Of a DNA stretch of 64,000 nt, positions 8,342-17,921 are shown in pieces. Source of the DNA: Gemmata massiliana (lineage in GTDB: Bacteria > Planctomycetota > Planctomycetia > Gemmatales > Gemmataceae); the NCBI RefSeq assembly GCF_901538265.1, contig NZ_LR593886.1, positions 372,001-436,000 on the forward strand, read 5' to 3'. Position 1 is the stretch's first letter, and every line of letters starts with the position of its first letter. The notes under the pieces were generated by a model. It saw only the letters and a list, made by a program, of their open reading frames with translations, had not been told where the DNA came from and ran no database searches. Made by a program: the position numbers and the translations under genes.

Positions 8342-9001
8342 TTACACGCACACTTCCAGCATCAAGAAGTTGTCGGGTTCCTTCTTGTACAGTGCAGACG
8401 CGGCCCGGAGCGTTTTAATGCGGTCCTCGTGCCACGGGTTTTCGAGGACCGGCATCGTGTCCGTGTAGGGGAAGTTTTCCAACAGATCGCGGCGAACGAG
8501 CATCGCGCGCACCTTGCGAATTCGCTCGTCGCCGACCAGCTCGCACGTCAGGAACAGGGCGTACTTCACGGTGGTGACTGGCAGGCCGGCGTCGCGCTTG
8601 ATGTGGCCCTCGACGAAGTGTTCCGCGACCGCGTTCAACACGAAATTGAGCAGGAACCAGCGGTCCTCTTTCGCGATCGGCATCACCGGGTTCTCGACCG
8701 TGGTCGCGCGGGCCGCAGCCCACACTTTCGCGACCGCCAGCTTGTTCAGGAACACCTCGTCGAGCGAGCGCTCCAGCACGGTGCGGATCTTCAACGCGCC
8801 GTCGGTGAAGATGTTCAGACTGACGATGATGCGGTCCAGGAATTCCTTCGCGTACCACTGGCGCGTGGCCTGGCGGCGCGCCCACCACCAAGTAAACGCG
8901 AAGGTCGCGCCGGAAGTGGTTGCCGCAACGAGGATCGTCACGATGACGCGCTTGGTGTACTCGGCGGACACTTGGTCCGTATCCAACCCGAATAGGAACA
9001 T
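8342..9001 (-). CDS. Membrane-anchored hypothetical protein
   Basis: This 219-residue protein has one membrane helix near the N terminus (about residues 17-40, with VIVTILVAATTSG and TFAFTWWWARR) and a helical soluble region. No known motif was recognised. The start at 9001 (MFLFGLDTD) was preferred over an ATG 13 codons upstream because it puts the helix closer to the N terminus; the choice is not certain. The helix followed by ARRQATRQW suggests a cytoplasmic C-terminal domain by the positive-inside rule. It lies downstream of bamA on the same strand, 135 bases away, but nothing in the sequence links their functions. Confidence 0.7.
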   Translation of the reverse strand: MFLFGLDTDQVSAEYTKRVIVTILVAATTSGATFAFTWWWARRQATRQWYAKEFLDRIIVSLNIFTDGALKIRTVLERSLDEVFLNKLAVAKVWAAARATTVENPVMPIAKEDRWFLLNFVLNAVAEHFVEGHIKRDAGLPVTTVKYALFLTCELVGDERIRKVRAMLVRRDLLENFPYTDTMPVLENPWHEDRIKTLRAASALYKKEPDNFLMLEVCV

Positions 9002-9136
9002 GGGGCACTCCCAGGCGTTCGTTTTCGGAATTGTACGCACGGGTGAAGGTGTCGGAGCCGAGTGGCGTGCGAACGTCGATCCGAGGGGAATAAAAACGAG
9101 CGGGGTTGGTGCCCCGCTCGCTCGAAACCTGCCACA

Positions 9137-11491
9137 TTACTTGCTGCCGAACAGACCCATCGAGAAGTTGAACACCTGGCGGTGGTCGTTCGGCCCTTGG
9201 CGCAGTGGGAACGCGATGTCAAACGCCAAGGGCAGCGGCCCGAGCGCCGGGACCGACAGCCGGATGCCCGCACCCACCGACACGCGATAGTCCCGGATCT
9301 CGAAGTTCCGTTCCACGGTCCCGTGGTCCACGAACGCGACCACGAACATCTTGTCGCTCGGCAGTACCGGGATCTGGTACTCGATCGTGTTGAGCAACGA
9401 GAACGTACCGCCGACTGCCAAGTTGTTCTCGAACGGCCCGACTCCGCGGAAGCTGAACCCGCGGAAGCTCCGGATACCACCGGCGTAGAACCGCTCGAAC
9501 ACCGGGGCGTTCGTGCCGGCCACCGCGACCTGGGTGCGGAACCCGAGCACGTGCCGGCCGCTGCCGTCCTCGCGGGCCAGGTACCGCGACGAAAAGAACT
9601 GCGTGAACTCGGCCGTACCGATCGGGAACGTGTAATCGCCGAGCACCTGCTCGAACCCGGCGTCGAACACGTTACCCTTCGTCGGGTAGATGTACGAGTC
9701 GCGCGTGTCGCGGTTGATCCCGGCCCGCAGCCCGAGGAGGAAGTGACTGCCGGCGTCCTTGCTGATCGCGTATGGGGCATAGTACGGGACGTCCTTCACG
9801 TTCACGCCTTCGATGCGCGTGCTCGCGGAGGCGCTCCAGATCTGGTCGAGGCGCCGGTCCAGTGTGATGCGCCCGCCGAAGCGGTCCTCGTTGTACTCCG
9901 CGTAGGCCCGGTTGTAGTAGTACGCCGAGGTGGTCAGGCCGAACGGCGTGTTCATCAGGTATGGCTCGCGGAACGTGACCGAGTAGCGCTGAAACGAGGT
10001 GCCCGGGGCGGCCTCGATGCGCAATTCCTGGCCGCCGCCGCGGAACGCGCGCCCGTAGCGGATGTCGTCCCAGCTCGTCGGGAACCGGAACAGGTCGAAG
10101 TTCCGTTCGTTGATCGCGATGTTACCCGTGAGCCCCGCGTCCGAGTTCACGCTCCCGCCGAACACGATGTTGCCCGTGCGGGTTTCGCGCACCTTGACGA
10201 GAATGTCCTTGTACTCGGAATCGAACTCGTTCGGAATCACCTGGACTTCGGGTGGCTCCTCCGCGTCGAAGATGCCCAGGCGGGCGAGCCGCATCTTCGC
10301 GTCCTCGATCTTCGGGTACTGGAGGATCTGACCCGGGCGCAGGTCGAGCTGATTCAAGATGACGTCGTCGCGGGTGACCGTGTTGCCGTCGACCTTGATT
10401 CGCCCCACGCGGTCCTGCGCGCCCCGGTCATTGAGGACGTTGTAATTCACCTGCACCAGTCCCGGTTGCACCTCGGTCCACTGTTCCTCGATTCCGGCCA
10501 TGACGCCGCGGTAACCGTAGTAGTCACGGAGCCGGGTCAGGTCGCGCTGGGCCACGCGGCGGTCGTAGCGCTCACCGATTTGCAGTTCGGTCACGGCCGT
10601 GAGCTTCTCTGTCGGGTACGAGGTGTTCCCGGTAATGAACTTGTCGGACACGTGGTACTGAGCGCCCTCGATGATGTGGTACACGATGGTCACGTGACTC
10701 ATGTCGGGCGAACGCTGGACCTCCGGTTTGATCTGGACCGCGAGGTAGCCGAGGGCCTGGTAGTACTCGGTCAGCGCCTTGCGGTCGAGCTCCAGCGACA
10801 TCGGGTTGAACTTGCCGCCGATCAGCCCGCCGAACGCCTTTTTGGTCACCAGTTGCGTTTGGAGCCGGCCGGACGTAGCGCCCGAGTTACCCACGAAGTC
10901 GATGTGCGAGACCTTCACGACCGGTCCCTCGACGATGTTGTAGAGCACGCGGGAATCGGTCGGTTTGCTCCCCTCCACCAAATCCACGGTCGCGAAGTAC
11001 CGCCCGTCGTCCTGGTACCGTCGCAGGATGGCCGCGCGCCCGAGTTCGTTGGCCAGCGGGTTCATCGGGTCGCCCTTGCGCAACCCGGTCAGGGTGCGCA
11101 AGTCGCTGGGGCTGATGTGCTCCGCGCCGCGGTACACGATCTCCTGCACCGTGCTCGACAGTTCGTTGACGAAAATCGTCACCGTGATGCGCCCGTCTTG
11201 CTCGTTCGTAGTCAGCACGCGGATGCCGTCCGGCGTGAACCATCGCGTGTTCTGGAGCCGGCGCACGTCCTCTTGGATCAGGGCCTGGTCGTAGGCTTTG
11301 CCGGCCCGCGAGTGCATGACGTTGAGGATCTGTGCGGTCGTGTGGATGCGGTTACCGGCCGTTTGGATTTCCGCAATTTGTTTCCCTTGTGGATTGTCGG
11401 CCGCGCGCAGCCACCCCCGTGCGCCCGCGAACATCGCGAGTGCAAACACGGCGGTAACGAGCCACGAACGGTATCGACGGCAGGCGGGCAT
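9137..11491 (-). CDS. bamA: Outer-membrane assembly protein BamA (Omp85 family)
   Basis: This 784-residue protein has a signal peptide (residues 1-30), a periplasmic region of repeated POTRA domains (about 35-400) and a C-terminal 16-strand-type beta barrel (about 430-784). POTRA hallmarks include the repeated GNxxxx elements such as KVSHIDFVGNSG, KFITGNTSYPTEKL and GRIKVDGNTVTRDDV. The barrel has the conserved loop-6 region FYAGGIRSFRGFSFRGVGPF, which contains the RGF motif that packs inside the barrel. BamA folds and inserts outer-membrane proteins. Its presence supports a diderm envelope. Length matches the family. A TTGACA-type promoter is seen upstream. Confidence 0.93.
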   Translation of the reverse strand: MPACRRYRSWLVTAVFALAMFAGARGWLRAADNPQGKQIAEIQTAGNRIHTTAQILNVMHSRAGKAYDQALIQEDVRRLQNTRWFTPDGIRVLTTNEQDGRITVTIFVNELSSTVQEIVYRGAEHISPSDLRTLTGLRKGDPMNPLANELGRAAILRRYQDDGRYFATVDLVEGSKPTDSRVLYNIVEGPVVKVSHIDFVGNSGATSGRLQTQLVTKKAFGGLIGGKFNPMSLELDRKALTEYYQALGYLAVQIKPEVQRSPDMSHVTIVYHIIEGAQYHVSDKFITGNTSYPTEKLTAVTELQIGERYDRRVAQRDLTRLRDYYGYRGVMAGIEEQWTEVQPGLVQVNYNVLNDRGAQDRVGRIKVDGNTVTRDDVILNQLDLRPGQILQYPKIEDAKMRLARLGIFDAEEPPEVQVIPNEFDSEYKDILVKVRETRTGNIVFGGSVNSDAGLTGNIAINERNFDLFRFPTSWDDIRYGRAFRGGGQELRIEAAPGTSFQRYSVTFREPYLMNTPFGLTTSAYYYNRAYAEYNEDRFGGRITLDRRLDQIWSASASTRIEGVNVKDVPYYAPYAISKDAGSHFLLGLRAGINRDTRDSYIYPTKGNVFDAGFEQVLGDYTFPIGTAEFTQFFSSRYLAREDGSGRHVLGFRTQVAVAGTNAPVFERFYAGGIRSFRGFSFRGVGPFENNLAVGGTFSLLNTIEYQIPVLPSDKMFVVAFVDHGTVERNFEIRDYRVSVGAGIRLSVPALGPLPLAFDIAFPLRQGPNDHRQVFNFSMGLFGSK

Positions 11492-11798
11492 CGGATTCCC
11501 CTCGGGGTACCGGGCATTCGAGCGGCGGCATCGGCGGTAGCGATTTCGGGCACATAAACCGCGTGCGATTTTGTGTCAAGATCGTGACGCCGGATGACGA
11601 TGCGGCCGCGCGACGAGAAGTGAGGTGAACTGGGAGACGTGACGATTGGCTTTGGGATTGTTATTTTGGGAATTATGCGCGTTCTGGCGTGACTAGGGAA
11701 TATGTGTGGAGATTGAGCGTAATCCCCAGTGACCCCGGCGAGATAGGTTCGGGTATTTTGCCGGTACTTCGGAGAGCTTGGTTTCGGGCGAGTTGCCG
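11492..11798. other. Intergenic region upstream of bamA
   Basis: These 307 bases lie between the small membrane protein gene and bamA, both on the minus strand. The bamA-proximal part holds a promoter candidate. The rest is more AT-rich than its surroundings (for example TTGGGATTGTTATTTTGGG near 11649) and no gene is seen. Confidence 0.5.
11551..11579 (-). promoter_or_regulatory. Candidate sigma-70-type promoter of bamA
   Basis: On the minus strand TTGACA (11579-11574) is followed after 17 bases by TATGTG (11556-11551), 60 bases upstream of the bamA ATG. The -35 is perfect and the -10 is weak. Confidence 0.4.
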
Positions 11799-12143
11799 TT
11801 ACGGAGTCGCACGCGGAATCGGCGCGGGGGCTTGACCGGGGGCGTCCGTAGAGTGGGGCGCTGGAGTGATCGGCGACGCGCTCGGAGTTGGTACCACGCG
11901 GTCGACGTAAACGGGAACCGCCGAAGGGCGCGTGAAGAGTGCAAGCGCGAGTCCACCAGCAACTACGGCCAGCACGCCCGAAACCGTGCGCCAGAACGTG
12001 AGCGCGCGGGCCTTCGATTCGCGGCCCGCGGCGAACATGAACGAGTTCCACTCGAACCCGTGCGGGGACGGGTCCAATTTAGCGAGCGCCACCGCGAGTG
12101 GGTCGGGGGCGTTCGGCGGGTGTTTGGGTGCGGACGTATTCAT
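11799..12143 (-). CDS. Small membrane protein coupled to an ECF sigma factor (possible anti-sigma)
   Basis: This 114-residue protein has a soluble N-terminal 45 residues, one membrane helix at about 52-72 (TVSGVLAVVAGGLALALFT) and a Pro/Ala-rich tail that would lie outside the membrane. Its ATG overlaps the TGA of the sigma-factor gene (ATGA), so the two are translationally coupled. Membrane proteins coded this way beside ECF sigma factors often act as anti-sigma factors, with the N-terminal part binding sigma. No zinc-finger anti-sigma motif (HxxxCxxC) is present, so this role rests on position and topology only. Confidence 0.65.
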   Translation of the reverse strand: MNTSAPKHPPNAPDPLAVALAKLDPSPHGFEWNSFMFAAGRESKARALTFWRTVSGVLAVVAGGLALALFTRPSAVPVYVDRVVPTPSASPITPAPHSTDAPGQAPAPIPRATP

Positions 12144-12631
12144 TTTGCGTGAGCGGGGCGCTCGGCCCCGAGTTTTTGGCGGAGGACTTCGAGGCCCGCA
12201 GCGTACCGCCGGTAACAGGTGGCGGCGGAGCTGCCCACGGCCTCGGCGATCTGTTCGAACGTCAGCCCGCCCCACAGGTGCGCGACAATAATTTCGCGCG
12301 TTTCGGCCGGCAAGTGGGCCAGGGACGCGGACGCGGCTTGGGCGTCCAGTCCGGTCGGGTCGTAAGAGGGCGAGAACCACTTGGGCGCGCTGTCGGCTGC
12401 AGCCGACTCGTACCGGGTGCGCCGGCGGGCGGCCCGACTCGCGTCGATGGCCCCGTTCCGGACCACCCGATACAGCCACGGCAGAAGGTTATCCGGCGGG
12501 GTGCCGATGCGGACTAACTTCAGGAACGCGGTCTGCACCACGTCCTCGGGGCAGGCGCACCACTGTCGGGCGTACAGCACAAGCGCCGCCGCATAGCGAT
12601 CAACCAGTGCCGCTAGTTGGTCCGGTCCCAT
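12140..12631 (-). CDS. ECF-type RNA polymerase sigma factor
   Basis: This 163-residue protein has the two-domain layout of ECF sigma factors. Region 2 covers about residues 5-70 (YAAALVLYARQWCACPEDVVQTAFLK, then PWLYRVVRNGAIDASR). Region 4 covers about 105-155 (LPAETREIIVAHLWGG, then a helix-turn-helix with GLTFEQIAEAVGSSAATCYRRY). It directs RNA polymerase to a small regulon, commonly in response to envelope or extracellular signals. It overlaps a small membrane protein gene downstream. The next gene in the same direction is bamA, which is compatible with an envelope-stress role, but this is inference. Confidence 0.9.
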   Translation of the reverse strand: MGPDQLAALVDRYAAALVLYARQWCACPEDVVQTAFLKLVRIGTPPDNLLPWLYRVVRNGAIDASRAARRRTRYESAAADSAPKWFSPSYDPTGLDAQAASASLAHLPAETREIIVAHLWGGLTFEQIAEAVGSSAATCYRRYAAGLEVLRQKLGAERPAHAK

Positions 12632-12750
12632 CGCTTAGTTGACGTCTCTGGTTGGTGGGTATTTCATGTCAGGTACCCGTTTCAGGGAAGTACGCTGGTG
12701 CCTGAATACTTGTGGTTCAGCAGCGGGGATCGCGGCATTTGGCGATCCAC

Positions 12751-13263
12751 TTACTTTGTGCCCGCGGTGTTGAGCTTTCGTGTGTATTTCGTGTCGCCGA
12801 TCCAGAGCGTGAGTTGGTCGCCCTCGAACACGAGGTGCTTGGGTTTGCCCGGTGCGGCTGGGGTTAGCACCCCGCACAACCGACCGGTCGGGTCGAATAC
12901 CTGCACGCCGATCTCCGTTGCGGCGTAGATGCGGCCGTCCCGGTCTGTTGTGAGGCCCGTGACCTCGATAGTTGTTTCCCCGTATTTCGGGCGCAGCGGG
13001 CAGTAGTCGATGTACGGCTGAGAGTCGGGAGCCTGGGTTTGCCGCGCCTCAACGAATCGCCCCGCCGAAACCCACCGGAAGGTTATGCTGCCGTCCGGTG
13101 AACGAGTCACAACCGGGCCGTTGGCTGCCGCTCGCGGTTTGGGTTGCTCCGCCTTCTTCCATCCTTCGCCGTCAATCAGGATCTGTGCCAGGGGCATGTC
13201 CTGAGCGACGCCGGTGGAAGAAGCGGCGAGAACCAGTACGACCGGGATGAGATATCGCGTCAT
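12751..13263 (-). CDS. Secreted short gluconolactonase/SMP-30-like protein
   Basis: This 170-residue protein has a signal peptide (about 1-20, ending GVAQD). The C-terminal 100 residues contain beta-propeller-like strands: GRIYAATEIGVQVFDPTGRLCGVL and KHLVFEGDQLTLWIGDTKYTRKL. These resemble blades of SMP-30/gluconolactonase propellers, but a full enzyme is about 290-300 residues, so only around two blades are present. It follows the esterase gene by 67 bases on the same strand. In some planctomycete proteins an esterase domain and a gluconolactonase domain are fused; here they are separate, and this one may be a reduced or auxiliary form (inference). Confidence 0.7.
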   Translation of the reverse strand: MTRYLIPVVLVLAASSTGVAQDMPLAQILIDGEGWKKAEQPKPRAAANGPVVTRSPDGSITFRWVSAGRFVEARQTQAPDSQPYIDYCPLRPKYGETTIEVTGLTTDRDGRIYAATEIGVQVFDPTGRLCGVLTPAAPGKPKHLVFEGDQLTLWIGDTKYTRKLNTAGTK

Positions 13264-13330
13264 TCGATCGACTCGCTGCGGACATTATTGCGGAAGCGTG
13301 ATTTTAGGCTGGCGGTTCTACCGCACAGAA

Positions 13331-14227
13331 TCACTTTGCTGGTGGGGTGTCGCGCCACAACCACCGCAGCGCGTCCGGAAGGAGTACGCCGCCGTGCTTC
13401 CCGTTGTGTCCGCCGTCGCCGTACACGAGCTTGTAGTCGTAGTCCATGTACTTCAGGGACGCGGCCATCGACAGGTTCGCGAGTGGCCAGTGCCCGTGCA
13501 GGTTGTCGAGGTCGCCCGCGCCGTCCTGGAGGAACACGCGGATCGGCTTCCGCTCCGTCTTCCGGATCAGCCCGGGGTACACGTCGCCGCCGCGAATGTT
13601 GGTGAAACTGCCGACGTGCGAGAGCACCTTCGAGAACAGGTCCGGGCGCTCCCACGCGGCCGTAAACGCGCAGATGCCGCCGGAACTAATGCCACAGATC
13701 GCCCGACCGTCAGCGTCCGTCCTCAATTTAATTGTTTTCCCAATTTCCGGGAGTATCTCCTTTTCCAGGAACTGGGCATACTGATTAGAAACAGTGTCGT
13801 ACTCGAAACTCCGGTTCTGGCGCCAGTCCTTCTCCTCCTTGCCCGGAGTGGGAAACTTGCCCGGGTTGATGAAGATGCCCACGGTGATGGGCATCTCTTT
13901 TTTATGAATCAGGTTGTCGAACACGACCGGCGCGCGGAACTGGCCCTTCTCCCCCACGTAACTCCCGCCGTCCTGGAACACCATGACGCAGGCCGAGGTA
14001 CGGCCGTCGTACTGACTCGGCACGTACACCCAGTAGTCGCGTTCGGTGCCCTCGAAAACTTTGCTCGTCTTCCAACGGTGTTGCGTGACGTTTCCCTTCG
14101 GAACGTCGCTTTGAGATGCCGAGTCGGGGCCGTAGGTGTAATCGTCGGCGGCCGACACCGAGTTCCGGGGCGATATCGTGACGGCGATCAGTCCGGCGAG
14201 AGCAACAAGCAGCAGCGAATAGCGCAT
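13331..14227 (-). CDS. Secreted enterochelin-esterase-like hydrolase
   Basis: This 298-residue alpha/beta hydrolase belongs to the putative esterase/Fes family. A signal peptide covers about residues 1-25. The nucleophile elbow is [10 protein letters not shown] with Ser in G-x-S-x-G, and the catalytic His is probably in [11 protein letters not shown] near the C terminus. The N-terminal half has the strand and oxyanion elements [21 protein letters not shown]. Family members cleave ester bonds in siderophores, feruloyl esters or acetylated carbohydrates. The start at 14227 was chosen because the signal peptide begins there; an 18-codon extension lacks features. A carbohydrate esterase role is as likely as a siderophore role. 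Confidence 0.83.
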   Translation of the reverse strand: MRYSLLLVALAGLIAVTISPRNSVSAADDYTYGPDSASQSDVPKGNVTQHRWKTSKVFEGTERDYWVYVPSQYDGRTSACVMVFQDGGSYVGEKGQFRAPVVFDNLIHKKEMPITVGIFINPGKFPTPGKEEKDWRQNRSFEYDTVSNQYAQFLEKEILPEIGKTIKLRTDADGRAICGISSGGICAFTAAWERPDLFSKVLSHVGSFTNIRGGDVYPGLIRKTERKPIRVFLQDGAGDLDNLHGHWPLANLSMAASLKYMDYDYKLVYGDGGHNGKHGGVLLPDALRWLWRDTPPAK

Positions 14228-14319
14228 CAGAGAGGCCTTTCGGGTTGGCGGTCGCAGGCGGTGATCGAGAGCGTACTGCATTCGGTCAGTGCCCGCAACA
14301 CGTGGGAGCCGCGCAGCCC

Positions 14320-16218
14320 ATGATTACGGCTTCCCCGATCGAAGCACTGCTCCGCGAAGCGCTCGACCGGCTCGCCCAACAGGAGCAGCGGACGGCCGCA
14401 CTCGAAGCAGCGGTGTTCGGCACCGTTCCCCCCAGTGTCCCACCCGCACCTCTCTCCAGCGCGCTCGCACAAACGGTCCGGATCACGGAAACACCCACCG
14501 TTTCGCACTGGCCCGCCCCGCGCAAGGTGGAGCTGCTCCCCGCGAGTACCCCCGCACCGGGCGCCACCGTTTCGCCCGCCGCGGTGATGGCCGCGCTCGA
14601 CGATGCCTTTTGGTCCGTGGCACCGGACGGGCAGTCGGTGCTCTTCGCGGGCGGCGCCGTTGAGCGGCTGTACGGCCTAACCGCACACGAACTGCAAACT
14701 CAGCGCGGGCGGTGGATCGATGCAGTTCCGGCCGACGACCGCGAACGACTGCGCCTCGCGTTCTCGCTACTGCCGGAAGCCGGCAGCTTCTCACTTGAGC
14801 ACCGTATCGCGCACTCAAGCGGACGAATACGGTGGGCCGTCACGTCCGGGAAACTGATACGTGACTCCGAAGGGCGCCCGCTCCGCGTGGACGGCTCCAC
14901 CACCGACATCACCCGCAAGGCTCGCGCACGCGACGCCGTTCTCACGGTCCTTGACGGCGTCGGGGCCGTGACCGCGGGCGACTTCCTCGTGAAGCTCGCC
15001 CGGTATTTGTGCATCGCGTGCGCGGTGCGCGCGGTAGTCGTTGTCGAGCCGCATGCGCCGGGGGAAGCCCGGACCGTGGTCGCGTGGATCGGCGGCCGCG
15101 CGGGAGCACCATTCACCTTCGACACGAGCGCGGGGCTGGTACGCGATCTCGTGGCGGGTGGGTCCGCGTTCGTGCCCTCGGGCGCCCGCGCGCGATATCT
15201 GAACGACCCGCTCTTGCTCAAACTCCGAGCCGAAGCGTTCGCCGCCGAACCTCTCATCGACGCGGCCGGGTGCTTGCTCGGCTTCGTGGCCGTGGCTGAC
15301 GACCGCCCTTTTGATGCCGACACCGACGCCCCCACCGTGCTCCGTGCTCTCGTGCCACGGGCCGCGGTCGAGTTGGCGCGTGCAATTGAAGCACCTACGG
15401 TGAGCGAGCTTCAAACACGCCTCACGGCGGCCGAAGAACGCGCTGTGGCCACCGAAAACGCTCTGCGTGCTACCGCGAACCTCGCCGACGCGGGCCGACT
15501 GGCGGCCGGTATCGCGCACGACTTCCACAACATGCTCGGCGTCATCATCGGCAACGCGGACCTGATCCGCGAGGGGCTTCCCAGTGGGGATTCGCGGGCG
15601 GAGTTCGCCGAGACGATCGCTCAGACCGCACAAACCATTGCCATCGTGAGCCGGCAGTTGGTCGCACTCAGCAAGCCCGGCGGACCGAACTTCGCCCCGC
15701 TCGATGTGGCCGCGGCCCTGCACTCGCTCGCACCGATGCTCCGCCGCCTGACCGAGCGAAAAATCGTGCTCGAACTCGACGTCGCGCCGAACCTCCCGCT
15801 CGCTCGCGCCGACGCGACCGACTTCGACCGCGTGGTGCTCAACCTTGTGCTGAACGCCCGCGACGCGAGTCGGCCCGGGAGCACTATCACGGTGCGGGCC
15901 GCGACCGCGCGGGCCGAACCGGGGCACCGGGGCTGGCCCGCCGAAACCGCGCCGAACGAGTACATCGCGATCACGGTCTCGGACCAGGGGAGCGGGATGA
16001 CGCCCGAGGTCCGCGCCCGGATGTTCGACCTGTTCTTCACCACGAAGGGCGACCGCGGGAACGGTCTGGGGCTCGCCACAGTGAGCGCCGCGGTCCGCGC
16101 CGCGAGCGGCCACATCGAAGTGGAATCGGAACCCGGTTGGGGAACAACGATCCGCATCTACTGGCCCCAAGTGCCCGAACCGAACCCGTCCCGCTTCTCG
16201 CCGCCCGCCGAATGTTAG
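14320..16218 (+). CDS. Soluble PAS-GAF sensor histidine kinase
   Basis: This 632-residue protein has no membrane helix and should be cytoplasmic. The order is an N-terminal helical region (1-85), a PAS domain (about 90-205, with [25 protein letters not shown] and a terminal [11 protein letters not shown]), a GAF domain (about 210-375), a short coiled linker, the dimerisation box with the phospho-acceptor His near residue 400 ([19 protein letters not shown]), and the ATP-binding domain. The latter has an N-box [11 protein letters not shown]1 VSDQGSGM and G2 GNGLGLATV. No receiver domain or response-regulator gene is adjacent, so it is an orphan kinase. ATG 14320 is the likely start. Confidence 0.9.
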   Translation: MITASPIEALLREALDRLAQQEQRTAALEAAVFGTVPPSVPPAPLSSALAQTVRITETPTVSHWPAPRKVELLPASTPAPGATVSPAAVMAALDDAFWSVAPDGQSVLFAGGAVERLYGLTAHELQTQRGRWIDAVPADDRERLRLAFSLLPEAGSFSLEHRIAHSSGRIRWAVTSGKLIRDSEGRPLRVDGSTTDITRKARARDAVLTVLDGVGAVTAGDFLVKLARYLCIACAVRAVVVVEPHAPGEARTVVAWIGGRAGAPFTFDTSAGLVRDLVAGGSAFVPSGARARYLNDPLLLKLRAEAFAAEPLIDAAGCLLGFVAVADDRPFDADTDAPTVLRALVPRAAVELARAIEAPTVSELQTRLTAAEERAVATENALRATANLADAGRLAAGIAHDFHNMLGVIIGNADLIREGLPSGDSRAEFAETIAQTAQTIAIVSRQLVALSKPGGPNFAPLDVAAALHSLAPMLRRLTERKIVLELDVAPNLPLARADATDFDRVVLNLVLNARDASRPGSTITVRAATARAEPGHRGWPAETAPNEYIAITVSDQGSGMTPEVRARMFDLFFTTKGDRGNGLGLATVSAAVRAASGHIEVESEPGWGTTIRIYWPQVPEPNPSRFSPPAEC

Positions 16219-16606
16219 CCGATTCGCGCAAAAGTTAGCCGCGCTCGTTTCTCGGCAAGTCTTTATTGATCTGCAATTTGCGTCGAATCGCATCGGCCGG
16301 ATGCTAACAAATGCTGACATTCTGGGTTTCGCCGCCGGTGTGGTTCGGGTCACAAACGCCATACGTACCTGATGTCAAATACCCGGCGCGGCAGTTTGAG
16401 TCGGTTCGCGGTAGTGAAGTGGCGCGGACGTGAGTTGTCGGTTATTCTCCGATGGTCCGCCCGAGGCACGATCTGCGTAAACGGTTGCCGCTTCGCAATC
16501 GGCTCGCGCTCTCACTTCGTAAGTGGACCGAGTGTATAGGCTTTCGCGTTTCCCGCTGCTACAACACCGGATATTCCTCTACCTCCGCCCCGGGACCGTT
16601 CCACCC
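16219..16606. other. Intergenic region upstream of dapL with a paired GCTAAC motif
   Basis: No gene is seen in these 388 bases. GTTAGCC occurs at 16214 and 16234, and a tandem 10-base-spaced pair (ATGCTAACAA then ATGCTGACAT) occurs at 16301-16320. A closely similar pair lies at 42931-42950. Confidence 0.5.
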
Positions 16607-17857
16607 ATGTCTGCTTCCGCACCGACCGCTTCCGATCCGTGGTTCCAGTCGCTGTTCGCCGACCGCATCGGTGGGGCCAACTACGGCAAGGGAACCGACA
16701 TCTACAAGTTCGAGAAGATCAAGCGCGCCAAGCGGAAGGCTCTCGCCGATCACCCCGAGCGCAAACTGCTCGACTTCGGTATCGGCGAGAACGACGACAT
16801 GGCCGATGTGACCGTGCGCGACGCCCTCACGCGAGAGGCCAACAAGGTCGAGAACCGCGGGTACGCGGACAACGGCATCCAGAACTACAAGGACGCCGCC
16901 GCGGAGTTCATGCAGCGGCAGTTCGGGGTTGCGCTCGATCCGGTAACTGAGGTGTGCCACTGCATCGGCAGCAAGCCGGCTTACGCGATGCTCCCCGCGG
17001 TGTTCATCAACCCCGGAGATGTGACGCTCATGACCGTGCCCGGCTACCCGGTCGCCGGTACCTGGACGCGGTACCTCGGCGGCGAAGTGGTGCGGTTGCC
17101 GCTGCTGGAAAAGAACGGGTTCTTCCCGGACCTCGACGGCATCCCCGATGACGTGAAGAAGCGGGCGAAGCTCCTCGTCATCAACTACCCGAACTCGCCG
17201 ACCGGTGCGGTCGCGACGCGCGACTTCTACAAGCGCGTCATCGAGTTCGCTCACAAGAACCAGACCGTGATTGTGCAGGACGCGGCGCACATCCTGCTGA
17301 GCTACAAGTCCGAGCCGCTCAGCTTCCTGCAAGTGGAAGGGGCGAAGGAAGTCGGCGTCGAGGTCCACTCGATGTCGAAGGGGTTCAACATGATCGGCTG
17401 GCGCCTCGGCTTCGTGTGCGGGCACCCGAAAATCGTGCAGGCCTACGCCGACGTGAAGGACAACAGCGACAGCGGGCAGTTCATGGCGGTTCAGCACGCG
17501 GCGGCGCAGGCGCTGCGCACGCCCGAGATCCCGGTCCAGATCCGGGCGAAGTACAAGCGCCGGCTCGAAAAGCTGGTCGCGGCGCTGAAGCAGGTGGGGT
17601 TCAAGTGCGAGATGCCAGGGGGCACGTACTTCCTCTATGCGAGCGCGCCGAAGGCGGCCGGCGACCTCGCGTTCGCCAACGCCGAGGCCGCGTCGCAGTA
17701 CCTGATCCACGACCAGAGCGTGTGCTGCGTGCCGTGGGACGACGCGGGCGCGTACCTGCGGTTCTCGGTGACGTACATCGCGAACAGTGAGGCCGAAGAG
17801 GACGCGCTAATGGCAGAAACCGTCGCGCGTCTCAAGGGCATGAACCTGAAGTTCTGA
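16607..17857 (+). CDS. dapL: LL-diaminopimelate aminotransferase
   Basis: This 416-residue PLP-dependent class I/II aminotransferase converts tetrahydrodipicolinate to LL-diaminopimelate in one step, using glutamate as amino donor, for lysine and peptidoglycan synthesis. The N-terminal part matches DapL enzymes: [18 protein letters not shown] and [14 protein letters not shown]. The PLP lysine is K258 in [11 protein letters not shown], and the ring-binding [11 protein letters not shown] is visible. The length is typical. ATG 16607 is chosen because the 28 codons upstream are not family-like. The DapL route is known in planctomycetes and chlamydiae (family knowledge). The gene appears to stand alone. 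Confidence 0.9.
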   Translation: MSASAPTASDPWFQSLFADRIGGANYGKGTDIYKFEKIKRAKRKALADHPERKLLDFGIGENDDMADVTVRDALTREANKVENRGYADNGIQNYKDAAAEFMQRQFGVALDPVTEVCHCIGSKPAYAMLPAVFINPGDVTLMTVPGYPVAGTWTRYLGGEVVRLPLLEKNGFFPDLDGIPDDVKKRAKLLVINYPNSPTGAVATRDFYKRVIEFAHKNQTVIVQDAAHILLSYKSEPLSFLQVEGAKEVGVEVHSMSKGFNMIGWRLGFVCGHPKIVQAYADVKDNSDSGQFMAVQHAAAQALRTPEIPVQIRAKYKRRLEKLVAALKQVGFKCEMPGGTYFLYASAPKAAGDLAFANAEAASQYLIHDQSVCCVPWDDAGAYLRFSVTYIANSEAEEDALMAETVARLKGMNLKF

Positions 17858-17921
17858 GAACCGAGAGCGGGAAGGGATCGGGTATGATGGAGGGCGGTCC
17901 GGCCGCCTTCCGGAGTTTCAT

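Noticed and set aside
9062-11557. Plus-strand open frame of 831 codons
   Set aside because: It is the antisense shadow of bamA, caused by high GC in third positions; the minus frame has clear Omp85 motifs.
14815-16362. Minus-strand open frame of 515 codons
   Set aside because: It is antisense to the histidine kinase, which has all kinase motifs.
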